NCBI GenBank assembly: GCA_043421945.1
Contig: JBHOGO010000129.1
Location: 1 to 7,788 of the forward strand
DNA length: 7,788 bases
Source: Thaumasiovibrio sp043421945
GTDB lineage: Bacteria; Pseudomonadota; Gammaproteobacteria; Enterobacterales; Vibrionaceae
Reading direction: 5' to 3'
Shown here: positions 1 through 6,661 of the stretch, one piece after another
Layout: every line of letters begins with the position of its first letter
Position numbering within the stretch: position 1 is the first letter of the stretch
The notes under the pieces: model-generated
The model's database searches: none
What the model saw: the letters and a program-made list of their open reading frames with translations, nothing else
What the model was told of the DNA's origin: nothing
Made by a program: the position numbers and the translations under genes

Positions 1-2
1 TG

Positions 3-36
3 AAAAAAAGGCCTAACCGCTATGCGGTTAGGCCTT
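3..36 (-). terminator. Rho-independent terminator of the cytochrome c5 transcript
   Basis: A perfect 13-bp inverted repeat (8-20 with 24-36) closes on a 3-nt loop. The run of seven A at 3-9 reads as a U tract on the minus strand, directly after the hairpin. The plus-strand side (TTCTCGG) has no T tract, so the element works leftward. It lies about 100 bases beyond the stop of the minus-strand cytochrome gene. The stretch between holds only a weak 5-bp inverted repeat (51-65). Confidence 0.9.
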
Positions 37-133
37 CTCGGAAGCGATAAGTCAGCTTAACTGACAAGCATTAGAGCGTAGGCTCCCTTTTTTGTGCGTC
101 TTTATATATCTAGATTGGTTTTAGCGTTTTGGG

Positions 134-544
134 CTACAAACCCTCGATCATGACGTTGATTGCAGCGATGATTTCATCATCAGTACAGTTCATGCATGTT
201 CCTTTCGCAGGCATAGCGTTAAAGCCTTTAATCGCATGATCTGTCATGACCTCCATTCCTTGTGCAATACGTGGTGCCCATGCCGCGGCATCTTTTGTTG
301 CTGGTGCACCTGCAATCCCCGCACTGTGGCAGGCAACGCAGTATGTGCCATAGACGTCATCACCTGAGCGTGGACCAGTATTGACCATTTGTTTAGCAGG
401 AGCGTCGCCTTCTAGGTATACGGAGCCGACTGGCTTGATACGTTCCGCGATAGCACTATCGGACATGTTGGCTGCAAACGCAGAGGTTGTAACGACCAGC
501 GCTGCCGTTACTGCGATAATTATTTGACGCAGAGTTGATTCCAT
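134..544 (-). CDS. Periplasmic monohaem cytochrome c5
   Basis: The product is a 136-residue class I c-type cytochrome that should carry electrons in the periplasm. An N-terminal signal peptide (about residues 1-24, hydrophobic core IIIAVTAALVV, A-F-A/A cleavage site) is followed by a linker and one cytochrome domain. The haem attachment motif CVACH is at 69-73, with His73 as one axial ligand. Met111 in the sequence AMPAKG is the likely second ligand. C117 and C120 (CMNC) form the extra cysteine pair typical of the c5 subfamily. An in-frame GTG nine bases upstream lies inside the ribosome binding site, so the ATG at 544-542 is preferred. The gene stands alone, diverging from the tRNA operon. 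Redox partners cannot be read from the sequence, although c5 proteins commonly feed terminal oxidases or nitrate/nitrite respiration. The family call is secure. Confidence 0.95.
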   Translation of the reverse strand: MESTLRQIIIAVTAALVVTTSAFAANMSDSAIAERIKPVGSVYLEGDAPAKQMVNTGPRSGDDVYGTYCVACHSAGIAGAPATKDAAAWAPRIAQGMEVMTDHAIKGFNAMPAKGTCMNCTDDEIIAAINVMIEGL

Positions 545-550
545 TGGGCT

Positions 551-556
551 CACCTT
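551..556 (-). promoter_or_regulatory. Ribosome binding site of cytochrome c5
   Basis: Reading leftward, AAGGTG lies 6 bases before the ATG at 544-542. Its last three bases are the GTG that could serve as an alternative start three codons upstream, but that GTG has no Shine-Dalgarno sequence of its own. This decides the start in favour of the ATG. Confidence 0.75.
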
Positions 557-819
557 ACACTTCCTAATCTTATTGTGTCTTTATCTTCGTCGCAGCAAAA
601 ATGGGTTGCGAACGAGAACGGCGTAAAAGGTTGTATTTTTGTAAAAGCTAAGTAAGTATATCTCGTAAGTTACGGTCGTGAAATATTAGAAAATAATTTG
701 TATGAAGCGTATCATGGCTTATCTGCTCAATATTGCAGCGAAAGAACATTTATTTGAAAAAAATGCTAGACGTGAGGCGGTGTGATCCGTATTATTCAGC
801 CTCGCCGAAAGGGCATAGA
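557..819. other. Divergent intergenic region between cytochrome c5 and the tRNA operon
   Basis: This stretch of about 260 bases separates the two divergent units and holds the tRNA promoter near its right end (767-795). I see no convincing sigma-70 promoter for the leftward cytochrome gene; reading leftward the best motifs are poorly spaced. I see no believable coding sequence. The long minus-strand open frame that crosses 719-1153 is an artefact of the tRNA genes. Confidence 0.6.
767..795 (+). promoter_or_regulatory. Probable tRNA operon promoter with GC-rich discriminator
   Basis: A -10 box TATTAT (790-795, 5 of 6 consensus bases) lies 17 bases after TAGACG (767-772, 4 of 6). Between the -10 box and the expected start near 802 the sequence is CAGCCTCGCC, a GC-rich discriminator of the type linked to ppGpp/DksA (stringent) control of stable RNA promoters. 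The Arg tRNA starts about 18 bases after the expected start site, leaving a short leader for RNase processing. The boxes are seen in the sequence; stringent control is inferred. Confidence 0.6.
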
Positions 820-896
<77 letters not shown>

Positions 897-904
897 TCCG
901 GATG

Positions 905-923
905 TTTACTAAGATTTAGTAAA
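905..923 (+). other. Perfect hairpin in the Arg-His tRNA spacer
   Basis: TTTACTAA (905-912) and TTAGTAAA (916-923) form a perfect 8-bp stem with a 3-nt loop. It has no T tract, so it is not a terminator. It sits in the spacer of the polycistronic tRNA precursor and could guide or mark endonuclease cleavage. That role is inferred. Confidence 0.45.
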
Positions 924-948
924 TAGCAAATTGGCAAAAAGATATAAT

Positions 949-1025
949 GGTGGCTATAGCTCAGTTGGTAGAGCCCTGGATTGTGATTCCGGTGGTCGCG
1001 AGTTCGAATCTCGTTAGCCACCCCA
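949..1025 (+). tRNA. tRNA-His (anticodon GTG), copy 1
   Basis: This 77-base gene includes the extra 5' G (G-1 at 949, opposite C73 at 1022) that is the identity element of histidine tRNAs. The acceptor stem is GGTGGCTA with TAGCCACC, followed by an encoded CCA at 1023-1025. The anticodon loop TTGTGAT holds GTG at 983-985, and the anticodon stem has one T-G wobble. It closely resembles E. coli hisR. It is transcribed with the Arg tRNA upstream and the Pro tRNA downstream. Confidence 0.97.
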
Positions 1026-1075
1026 TTATTTCGGTAACTTCGGTTTCCCTTCTCACTCAGTGAGATAAAACTTGT

Positions 1076-1152
<77 letters not shown>

Positions 1153-1195
1153 CTATTTTGATAATCGCTTTATCGCGGTTATGTAAACAAATAAT

Positions 1196-1272
1196 GGTGG
1201 CTATAGCTCAGTTGGTAGAGCCCTGGATTGTGATTCCGGTGGTCGCGAGTTCGAATCTCGTTAGCCACCCCA
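1196..1272 (+). tRNA. tRNA-His (anticodon GTG), copy 2
   Basis: The sequence is identical to the His tRNA at 949-1025, including G-1, the GTG anticodon (1230-1232) and the encoded CCA. Only the upstream linker differs. With no mutation between the copies, both should be functional. Confidence 0.97.
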
Positions 1273-1322
1273 TTATTTCGGTAACTTCGGTTTCCCTTCT
1301 CACTCAGTGAGATAAAACTTGT

Positions 1323-1399
<77 letters not shown>

Positions 1400-1405
1400 C
1401 CTTCG

Positions 1406-1436
1406 AAAGCCTCGTCAGAAATGACGAGGCTTTTTT
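1406..1436 (+). terminator. Rho-independent terminator of the tRNA operon
   Basis: GCCTCGTCA (1409-1417) pairs with TGACGAGGC (1422-1430) around a GAAA tetraloop, and A1406-1408 extend the stem into the T tract. Six T follow at 1431-1436. The left flank has only three A, so leftward termination would be weak. Confidence 0.95.
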
Positions 1437-2255
1437 CGTTTATCTGTCGTTATCAAATCAGGCGGTGAAGCTGGTTAGTCTTCACTTGACCTATTGAGCC
1501 GCTTCTCTGCTACCGTGATGCGATTAATGGTCTCTTCCTTTCCCCTTAATCGTTTTTCTGCCTGCCTTTTTTGGTGCTGTTCGCTTGCATGTCTGGCGTT
1601 GCTCGCACCATTTATCGTAATAGCTGCTATTTCGGCGTCAAAATTAGCATTGACTAATTTGTTGGGCGTTTCATGATTTGTGCACCGTTTAAGGCTTCAG
1701 ATTATTTGCTGAGATGAGGTGCAGTTATTAATACTTTAAAGGTCACTCAGTAAGCTTCCAGATATTAAGCAGTAATTTAGATAAACATGCTGATTATGAG
1801 TTTATTAGTGAAATATAATGCTTTATTGATTGAGTTTTTAGGTTTTGTAAATGCTTTGTGAATGAAAATCTATTGCTTTATATTAACCTTTTAGTATCGT
1901 GTTTTATGCTATTTTATGTCTTATTTATGGTCATATAAGCTATTTTAATGGTTAATTAAAGACGGGGAAGTGTGATAAATAAACGTTTGGAGTACTATTT
2001 TGTGAGGGAAGTAACGAAAAATGCAGGATTTTATATATTTGTTGATTTATTGCACATTGGCTATATTTAGTCATATTTTGTGACGTTTTATTCGATAGAT
2101 ACGTTTTTATTTAGGTTTTTATCATGCTGTTGTTGATTTCCTGTGAAATTTTTGCCATTTTTATAGGCTCTTCTCTGACCAGTACAATTGTAGTTAGTGA
2201 AAGGATGCAGTTTTTCAGACAGGCATAGGAATGCCACGCAGTTTAGGATCGGAAC
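1437..2255. other. Long intergenic region upstream of the ABC transporter operon
   Basis: This stretch of 819 bases holds no confidently recognised gene. By hand count 1441-1680 is about 46% GC, while 1801-2160 is about 27% GC and roughly half T on the plus strand. In the first part a minus-strand frame is open from 1696 to its stop at 1475-1477 (73 codons). It reads as a hydrophilic peptide rich in A, E, K and R but has no ATG, GTG or TTG start. The complementary hydrophobic plus-strand frame (TTG start at 1494) is unconvincing. The second part has only short, T-rich frames. A probable operon promoter lies near 2160-2188. A small hairpin (GGCAT/ATGCC, 2222-2235) lies just upstream of the first gene. 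Confidence 0.6.
2160..2188 (+). promoter_or_regulatory. Candidate promoter of the ABC transporter operon
   Basis: TACAAT (2183-2188, 5 of 6 -10 bases) lies 17 bases after TTTATA (2160-2165, 4 of 6 -35 bases). Transcription would start near 2195 and give a leader of about 60 bases before the ATPase start. In such AT-rich DNA chance matches are common, so this is only the best-placed candidate. Confidence 0.35.
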
Positions 2256-3980
2256 ATGGCGCTATTGGAAGTTAAAAATCTTCGTATCGAATATCCATCT
2301 CGTCACGGTGTACATGCCGCGGTGAAATCGTTGAGCTTTGAAGTACAACGTGGAGAGATTGTTGGAGTTGTGGGAGAATCCGGCGCAGGTAAATCTACCG
2401 TTGGTAATGCCGTCATTGATCTTCTTAGTCCACCAGGGCGCATTGCCAGTGGCGATGTTTATCTTGATGGTCAGTTGATTTCAGGCTTAACGCCAGAGCA
2501 GATGCGTTCAGTGCGTGGCTCGAAAATTGGTTTTATCTTTCAAGACCCGATGACGTCGTTAAATCCGCTGTTTACTGTTGAACAGCAGATCACCGAAACC
2601 ATCCTAACCAACCTCGATGTTTCTGCTGAAGAAGCGCTATCACGTGCTATCAACTTGATGGATCAAGTCGGTATCCCTGAGCCTGAACTTCGCATTAAAC
2701 AATTCCCTCACCAATTCTCTGGTGGTATGCGTCAGCGTGTCGTGATTGCGATTGCCCTTGCAGGTGAGCCTGACCTTATTATTGCCGATGAGCCAACAAC
2801 GGCATTAGATGTCTCTATTCAAGACCAAATCCTTAACTTGATCCGAGATCTCTGCGTAAAGAAAAACGTCGGCTGTATGTTGGTAACACACGATATGGGT
2901 GTTGTATCTAACGTGACCGACCGTATCGCAGTGATGTATCGCGGTGATTTGGTTGAATTTGGGCCAACTAAAAAGGTTTTAGGTAAGCCTGAACATCCGT
3001 ATACCCACAGCTTAATTTCTGCTGTCCCTCGTTCTGATGTCAAACTTGAACGCTTCCCGCTGGTGAACTACATCGAAGAAGCTAGCGAGATGAAGCAGCT
3101 TGATATCAAAGAGCATTGGTTAGGGCAAAGCCAAGACCAAAAGGCGTATACCGGAGCGTTGTTACAGGTTCAGGACGTCAATCTGCGTTTTGTGACCAAA
3201 GATTCTTTCTTCGAGAGTCGTCGCCAATATGTCCAAGCTTCAAATGAAGTGAGCTTTGAAGTCTTTGAGGGCGAAACCTTTGGTTTAGTTGGTGAGTCAG
3301 GTTCTGGAAAGTCGACCATTGCGCGAGTGATTGCCGGTCTTTACCCGCCAGATGATGGCAAGGTGATCTTTGAAGGTATCGACTTGACGGGGCTTAAAGA
3401 TGAGAAAGCCCGTCGTCCAATGCGTCGTCAGATGCAGATGGTTTTCCAAAATCCTTATACGTCGATGAACCCGCGTATGAAGGTACAAGATATTATTGCG
3501 GAGCCTATTCGCTTCCATAAGCTCACTGATAATGAGCAGCAAACCCGCCAAATCGTCGCTGACTTACTTGATCATGTCGGTCTCGGTAGCGCATCTGGTG
3601 TGAAATACCCCCATGAATTCTCTGGTGGCCAGCGTCAGCGTATCTCGATTGCTCGCGCGCTAGCGACCCGTCCACGTCTTTTGATTTGTGACGAACCAAC
3701 TTCAGCGCTTGATGTTTCTGTTCAAGCGCAAATTTTAAACCTGCTGAAGGATCTGCAGGACGAGCTCAACCTGACGATGCTGTTCATCAGCCATGATTTA
3801 CCGGTGATTCGTCAGATGTGTGATCGTATTGGGGTGATGCAAAAAGGCACGCTGTTGGAGGTTTCTCCGACAGAGCAGCTCTTTAAGTCGCCACAACATG
3901 AATATAGCCAACACTTGATTTCGCTGATGCCTGAATTTACAGGAATGCGTGAAAGCGCGACAGCAGCGGTTTCGAGCTAG
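2256..3980 (+). CDS. Fused double ATPase of a peptide-type ABC importer (DppD-DppF fusion)
   Basis: This 574-residue cytoplasmic protein carries both nucleotide-binding domains that hydrolyse ATP to drive the permease pair. Domain 1: Walker A GESGAGKST 40-48, signature FSGGMRQ 154-160, Walker B LIIADE 174-179 (catalytic Glu179), switch His212, then the peptide-transporter extension with HPYTHSLISAVP. Domain 2: Walker A GESGSGKST 346-354, signature FSGGQRQ 455-461, Walker B LLICDE 475-480 (Glu480), His513, then a second extension (HEYSQHLISLMP). All catalytic motifs are intact in both halves, so both sites should be active. The fused form resembles YejF and GsiA. The first extension has no cysteines, so it lacks the cluster-binding Cys motif found in some DppD/OppD proteins. 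TAGGA at 2244-2248 lies 7 bases before the ATG. It is the first gene of the operon. The substrate is not readable from the ATPase. Confidence 0.95.
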   Translation: MALLEVKNLRIEYPSRHGVHAAVKSLSFEVQRGEIVGVVGESGAGKSTVGNAVIDLLSPPGRIASGDVYLDGQLISGLTPEQMRSVRGSKIGFIFQDPMTSLNPLFTVEQQITETILTNLDVSAEEALSRAINLMDQVGIPEPELRIKQFPHQFSGGMRQRVVIAIALAGEPDLIIADEPTTALDVSIQDQILNLIRDLCVKKNVGCMLVTHDMGVVSNVTDRIAVMYRGDLVEFGPTKKVLGKPEHPYTHSLISAVPRSDVKLERFPLVNYIEEASEMKQLDIKEHWLGQSQDQKAYTGALLQVQDVNLRFVTKDSFFESRRQYVQASNEVSFEVFEGETFGLVGESGSGKSTIARVIAGLYPPDDGKVIFEGIDLTGLKDEKARRPMRRQMQMVFQNPYTSMNPRMKVQDIIAEPIRFHKLTDNEQQTRQIVADLLDHVGLGSASGVKYPHEFSGGQRQRISIARALATRPRLLICDEPTSALDVSVQAQILNLLKDLQDELNLTMLFISHDLPVIRQMCDRIGVMQKGTLLEVSPTEQLFKSPQHEYSQHLISLMPEFTGMRESATAAVSS

Positions 3981-4022
3981 GTATAAAAACGATAACCATC
4001 CAAACACAACATGTAGAGAACA

Positions 4023-4036
4023 GGGAGTTCGCTCCC
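4023..4036 (+). promoter_or_regulatory. TTCG-loop hairpin just upstream of the binding-protein ribosome binding site
   Basis: GGGAG (4023-4027) pairs with CTCCC (4032-4036) around TTCG. It has no T tract, so it is not a terminator. It ends 6 bases before the start of the AAAGGAG ribosome binding site (4042-4048) of the binding-protein gene. It may protect the 5' end of a processed mRNA or keep the ribosome binding site free. The structure is seen; the role is inferred. Confidence 0.5.
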
Positions 4037-4055
4037 GGCATAAAGGAGTTATGCA

Positions 4056-5612
4056 ATGAAAACCATCAAAACTAAGCTGGCTATTGCCCTAGTAGCAGCA
4101 GGTTTGAGCTTTGGCTCTGTAGCAGCAGATATCAAAGTTGCGTACGATGCGGATCCAGTTTCAATGGACCCACATGAGCAACTATCTGGCGGTACGCTAC
4201 AGCTGTCGCACATGGTCTTTGACCCATTGGTTCGCTTTAAGCAAGATTTGGACTTTGAACCACGTTTGGCGACAAAATGGGAGCGTATTGACAATGACAC
4301 GTTCCGCTTCCACTTACGTGAAGGGGTAAAGTTTCATTCTGGCAATACCATGACGGCTGACGATGTTGTTTGGACGTTCCAGCGCCTAAAAGATTCACCA
4401 GACTTTAAAGCAATCTTCGACCCATTCTCGGCGATGGAGAAAGTGGATGACTATACCGTTGACCTAAAAACAACCGGTCCATACCCGTTAGTTCTACAAA
4501 CGGCGACATACATCTTCCCAATGGACAGCAAGTTCTATACCGGTATGACAGAAGATGGTCGTGATAAAGCAGAGATCGTTAAACACGGTAACTCATTTGC
4601 TTCAACGAACATGTCTGGTACAGGTCCATTCATCGTGACGAGCCGTGAGCAAGGCGTAAAGGTTGAGTTCGAACGCTTTGATGGCTACTGGGATGCAGCT
4701 TCTCCGGGTAACGTTGATAAAATTACTCTTCAACCTATCAAAGAGAATGCGACACGTGTTGCCGCACTTCTTTCTGGTGGTGTTGACATGATCGCACCTG
4801 TTGCACCCAATGATCACCAACGTGTTGAGTCGTCAAAAGATCTCGACTTAGTGACACTGCCAGGTACGCGTCTGATTTCGTTCCACATGAACCAAAACAG
4901 CAATGAAGCACTGAAAGATGTGCGTGTTCGTCAGGCAATTATTCATGCGATTAACAACGACGGTATCGTGCAGCGCATCATGCGTGGCTTCGCGACAACG
5001 GCATCACAGCAGAGCCCAGTAGGCTATGCGGGTCACAACGAAGCGCTAGAAGTGCGTTTTGATGTTGAAAAAGCGCAAGAGTTAATGAAAGAAGCAGGCT
5101 ATGCAGACGGCTTCACGTTGACCATGATGGCACCGAATAACCGTTATGTTAATGATGACAAGATTGCTCAAGCGGCAGCGGCAATGCTTTCTAAGATCGG
5201 TATTAAGGTTGATCTGAAGACATTACCAAAAGCGCAATACTGGCCTGAATTTGATGTCTGTGCAGCAGATATGATGATGATTGGTTGGCACGCAGATACA
5301 GAAGATTCAGCGAACTTCACTGAGTTCTTGACGATGACGCGTAACGAAGAGACGGGCCGTGGTCAATACAACTGTGGTTACTACTCTAATGCAGAAGTGG
5401 ATGGTTTGATTGAAGCATCAAACGTTGAAACTGACCCTGCAAAACGTGCAGCTCAACTGCAAAAGGTAGAAGAAATTCTTTATACCGATGCTGCATACGT
5501 TCCGCTACATTGGCAAAACCTTGCGTGGGCTGCAAAGTCTAACGTGAAAATTGAGCCAATTGTGAATGCGATGAACTTCCCGTACTTCGGTGATCTGGTT
5601 GTAGAAAAATAA
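4056..5612 (+). CDS. Periplasmic substrate-binding protein, family 5 (DppA/OppA type)
   Basis: This 518-residue periplasmic receptor captures the ligand and passes it to the permease. A signal peptide (residues 1-24, K-rich start, core LAIALVAAGLSFG, A-A/D cleavage, no lipobox Cys) leaves a mature protein of about 494 residues, a usual length for the family. Family marks are the early SMDPHE segment and the SBP_bac_5 signature at 82-105 (TFRFHLREGVKFHSG, then TADDVV). The segment GWHADTEDSANF (410-421) matches the ligand-contact region that in E. coli DppA reads GWTGDNGDPDNF. Asp414 is in the place of the Asp that binds the peptide amino group, while the later P-D is replaced by S-A. The mature part has just two cysteines (402 and 440), a likely disulphide. 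The start is fixed by AAAGGAG 7 bases before the ATG. It is the second gene of the operon. A peptide ligand is likely, but family 5 also binds other small molecules such as chitooligosaccharides, haem or nickel complexes. Confidence 0.95.
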   Translation: MKTIKTKLAIALVAAGLSFGSVAADIKVAYDADPVSMDPHEQLSGGTLQLSHMVFDPLVRFKQDLDFEPRLATKWERIDNDTFRFHLREGVKFHSGNTMTADDVVWTFQRLKDSPDFKAIFDPFSAMEKVDDYTVDLKTTGPYPLVLQTATYIFPMDSKFYTGMTEDGRDKAEIVKHGNSFASTNMSGTGPFIVTSREQGVKVEFERFDGYWDAASPGNVDKITLQPIKENATRVAALLSGGVDMIAPVAPNDHQRVESSKDLDLVTLPGTRLISFHMNQNSNEALKDVRVRQAIIHAINNDGIVQRIMRGFATTASQQSPVGYAGHNEALEVRFDVEKAQELMKEAGYADGFTLTMMAPNNRYVNDDKIAQAAAAMLSKIGIKVDLKTLPKAQYWPEFDVCAADMMMIGWHADTEDSANFTEFLTMTRNEETGRGQYNCGYYSNAEVDGLIEASNVETDPAKRAAQLQKVEEILYTDAAYVPLHWQNLAWAAKSNVKIEPIVNAMNFPYFGDLVVEK

Positions 5613-5625
5613 TTTTCACTGCAAC

Positions 5626-5653
5626 AACGTCAGGCCAGGGCTGGCCTGACGTT
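5626..5653 (+). terminator. Intra-operon hairpin after the binding-protein gene (attenuator or mRNA-stabilising element)
   Basis: A perfect 12-bp stem (5626-5637 with 5642-5653) closes on a GGGC loop and is followed by the weak tract TTCTTT (5653-5658). The broken T tract suggests partial rather than full termination. Its place, 13 bases after the binding-protein stop and 27 bases before the first permease gene, is the classic site where a hairpin lets binding protein be made in excess over membrane subunits. Stabilisation of the 3' end is the alternative role. Confidence 0.7.
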
Positions 5654-5680
5654 TCTTTAGTTTATGAAAGGGATTAAGAA

Positions 5681-6658
5681 ATGTTTACGTTTCTGGTTAA
5701 GCGCCTTTATCAGGCACTGATAGTGATGTTTGTGATCAGTCTGGTCGCGTTTGCGATTCAGGATAACCTAGGTGATCCGCTACGTGAGCTCGTGGGGCAA
5801 TCTGTTTCTGAGGCAGAGCGACAAGCACTGCGCGATGAATTGGGACTGAATGACCCATTTGTGACTAAGTATGCACGCTTTATCGGCAATGCTGTACAGG
5901 GTGACTTAGGGACATCTTACTTCTTTAAGCGTCCAGCATTGGATGTGATTACTGATAAATTAGTCGCAACGCTTGAATTGGTCTTTGGGGCAAGTGTCAT
6001 TATTGTTGTGCTCTCGATACCACTCGGTGTTTACTCTGCGATTAATCCAAAAAGCTTTTTTACCAAAGTCATCATGGCATTCAGCAGTGTCGGTATTTCG
6101 GTGCCGGTATTCTTAACGGCCATTATGCTGATGTATGTCTTCTCTATTGAGCTCGGTTGGCTGCCGTCGTTTGGACGGGGCACCACCACAAGCCCATTTG
6201 GTTGGGAATCGGGTCTCTTTAACTTAGATGGATTGGCGCACCTTGTTCTACCATCTGTCGCGTTAGCGTCCATTATGCTGCCGCTTTTCATCCGCCTCGT
6301 TCGCTCTGAGATGCTTGAGGTCTTGGGCTCGGAATACATTAAATTCGCCAAAGCGAAAGGCTTGGGATTAAACAAAATCCATTATCAGCATGCCCTTAAA
6401 AACACTATGCTACCCGTGATTACCGTGGGTGGGGTGCAGATCGGTACAATGGTTGCCTACACCATCTTAACTGAGACGGTTTTTCAATGGCCGGGGACAG
6501 GCTTTTTATTTTTAGAAGCCATCAACCGTGTTGATACGCCGTTGATTACAGCATACGTTATTTTTGTAGGACTCATTTTCGTGGTCACCAATACCATTGT
6601 GGATCTGCTTTACGGTCTGATTAACCCGACTGTTGACCTGACTGGCAAAGGAGCATAA
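5681..6658 (+). CDS. ABC transporter permease, DppB/OppB type
   Basis: This 325-residue inner-membrane subunit forms half of the translocation channel. It has about six membrane segments, near residues 9-27, 98-120, 130-154, 186-206, 243-265 and 288-312. The periplasmic stretch after the first segment carries the family pattern L-G-L-N-D-P-F (54-60) and GDLGTSY (74-80). The cytoplasmic EAA loop that docks on an ATPase domain is at about 218-241 (EYIKFAKAKGLG, then HALKN). Length and order match DppB. AAAGGGA (5667-5673) lies 7 bases before the ATG. It lies downstream of the 5626-5653 hairpin, so its expression may be lower than that of the binding protein. The second permease follows after 3 bases, which points to translational coupling. 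Confidence 0.95.
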   Translation: MFTFLVKRLYQALIVMFVISLVAFAIQDNLGDPLRELVGQSVSEAERQALRDELGLNDPFVTKYARFIGNAVQGDLGTSYFFKRPALDVITDKLVATLELVFGASVIIVVLSIPLGVYSAINPKSFFTKVIMAFSSVGISVPVFLTAIMLMYVFSIELGWLPSFGRGTTTSPFGWESGLFNLDGLAHLVLPSVALASIMLPLFIRLVRSEMLEVLGSEYIKFAKAKGLGLNKIHYQHALKNTMLPVITVGGVQIGTMVAYTILTETVFQWPGTGFLFLEAINRVDTPLITAYVIFVGLIFVVTNTIVDLLYGLINPTVDLTGKGA

Positions 6659-6661
6659 CTG

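Noticed and set aside
943..948. TATAAT directly before the first tRNA-His, resembling a -10 box
   Set aside because: Transcription would start inside the tRNA, there is no suitably spaced -35 box, and the second copy does not keep the leading T. It is most likely chance.
1494..1676. Plus-strand 60-codon hydrophobic frame with a TTG start
   Set aside because: It has no Shine-Dalgarno sequence and a rare start, and its hydrophobicity is what the complement of a charged minus-strand frame would give. I recognise no family.
2231..2275. Short upstream frame (MPRSLGSEHGAIGS) overlapping the ATPase start
   Set aside because: The only Shine-Dalgarno-like AGGA touches the ATG with no spacing, so translation is unlikely. 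No regulatory codon pattern is visible.
4051..4059. Two-codon frame ATG-CAA-TGA overlapping the binding-protein start
   Set aside because: The start with the well-spaced AAAGGAG and a clear signal peptide is the ATG at 4056. The upstream ATG is only 2 bases from the Shine-Dalgarno.
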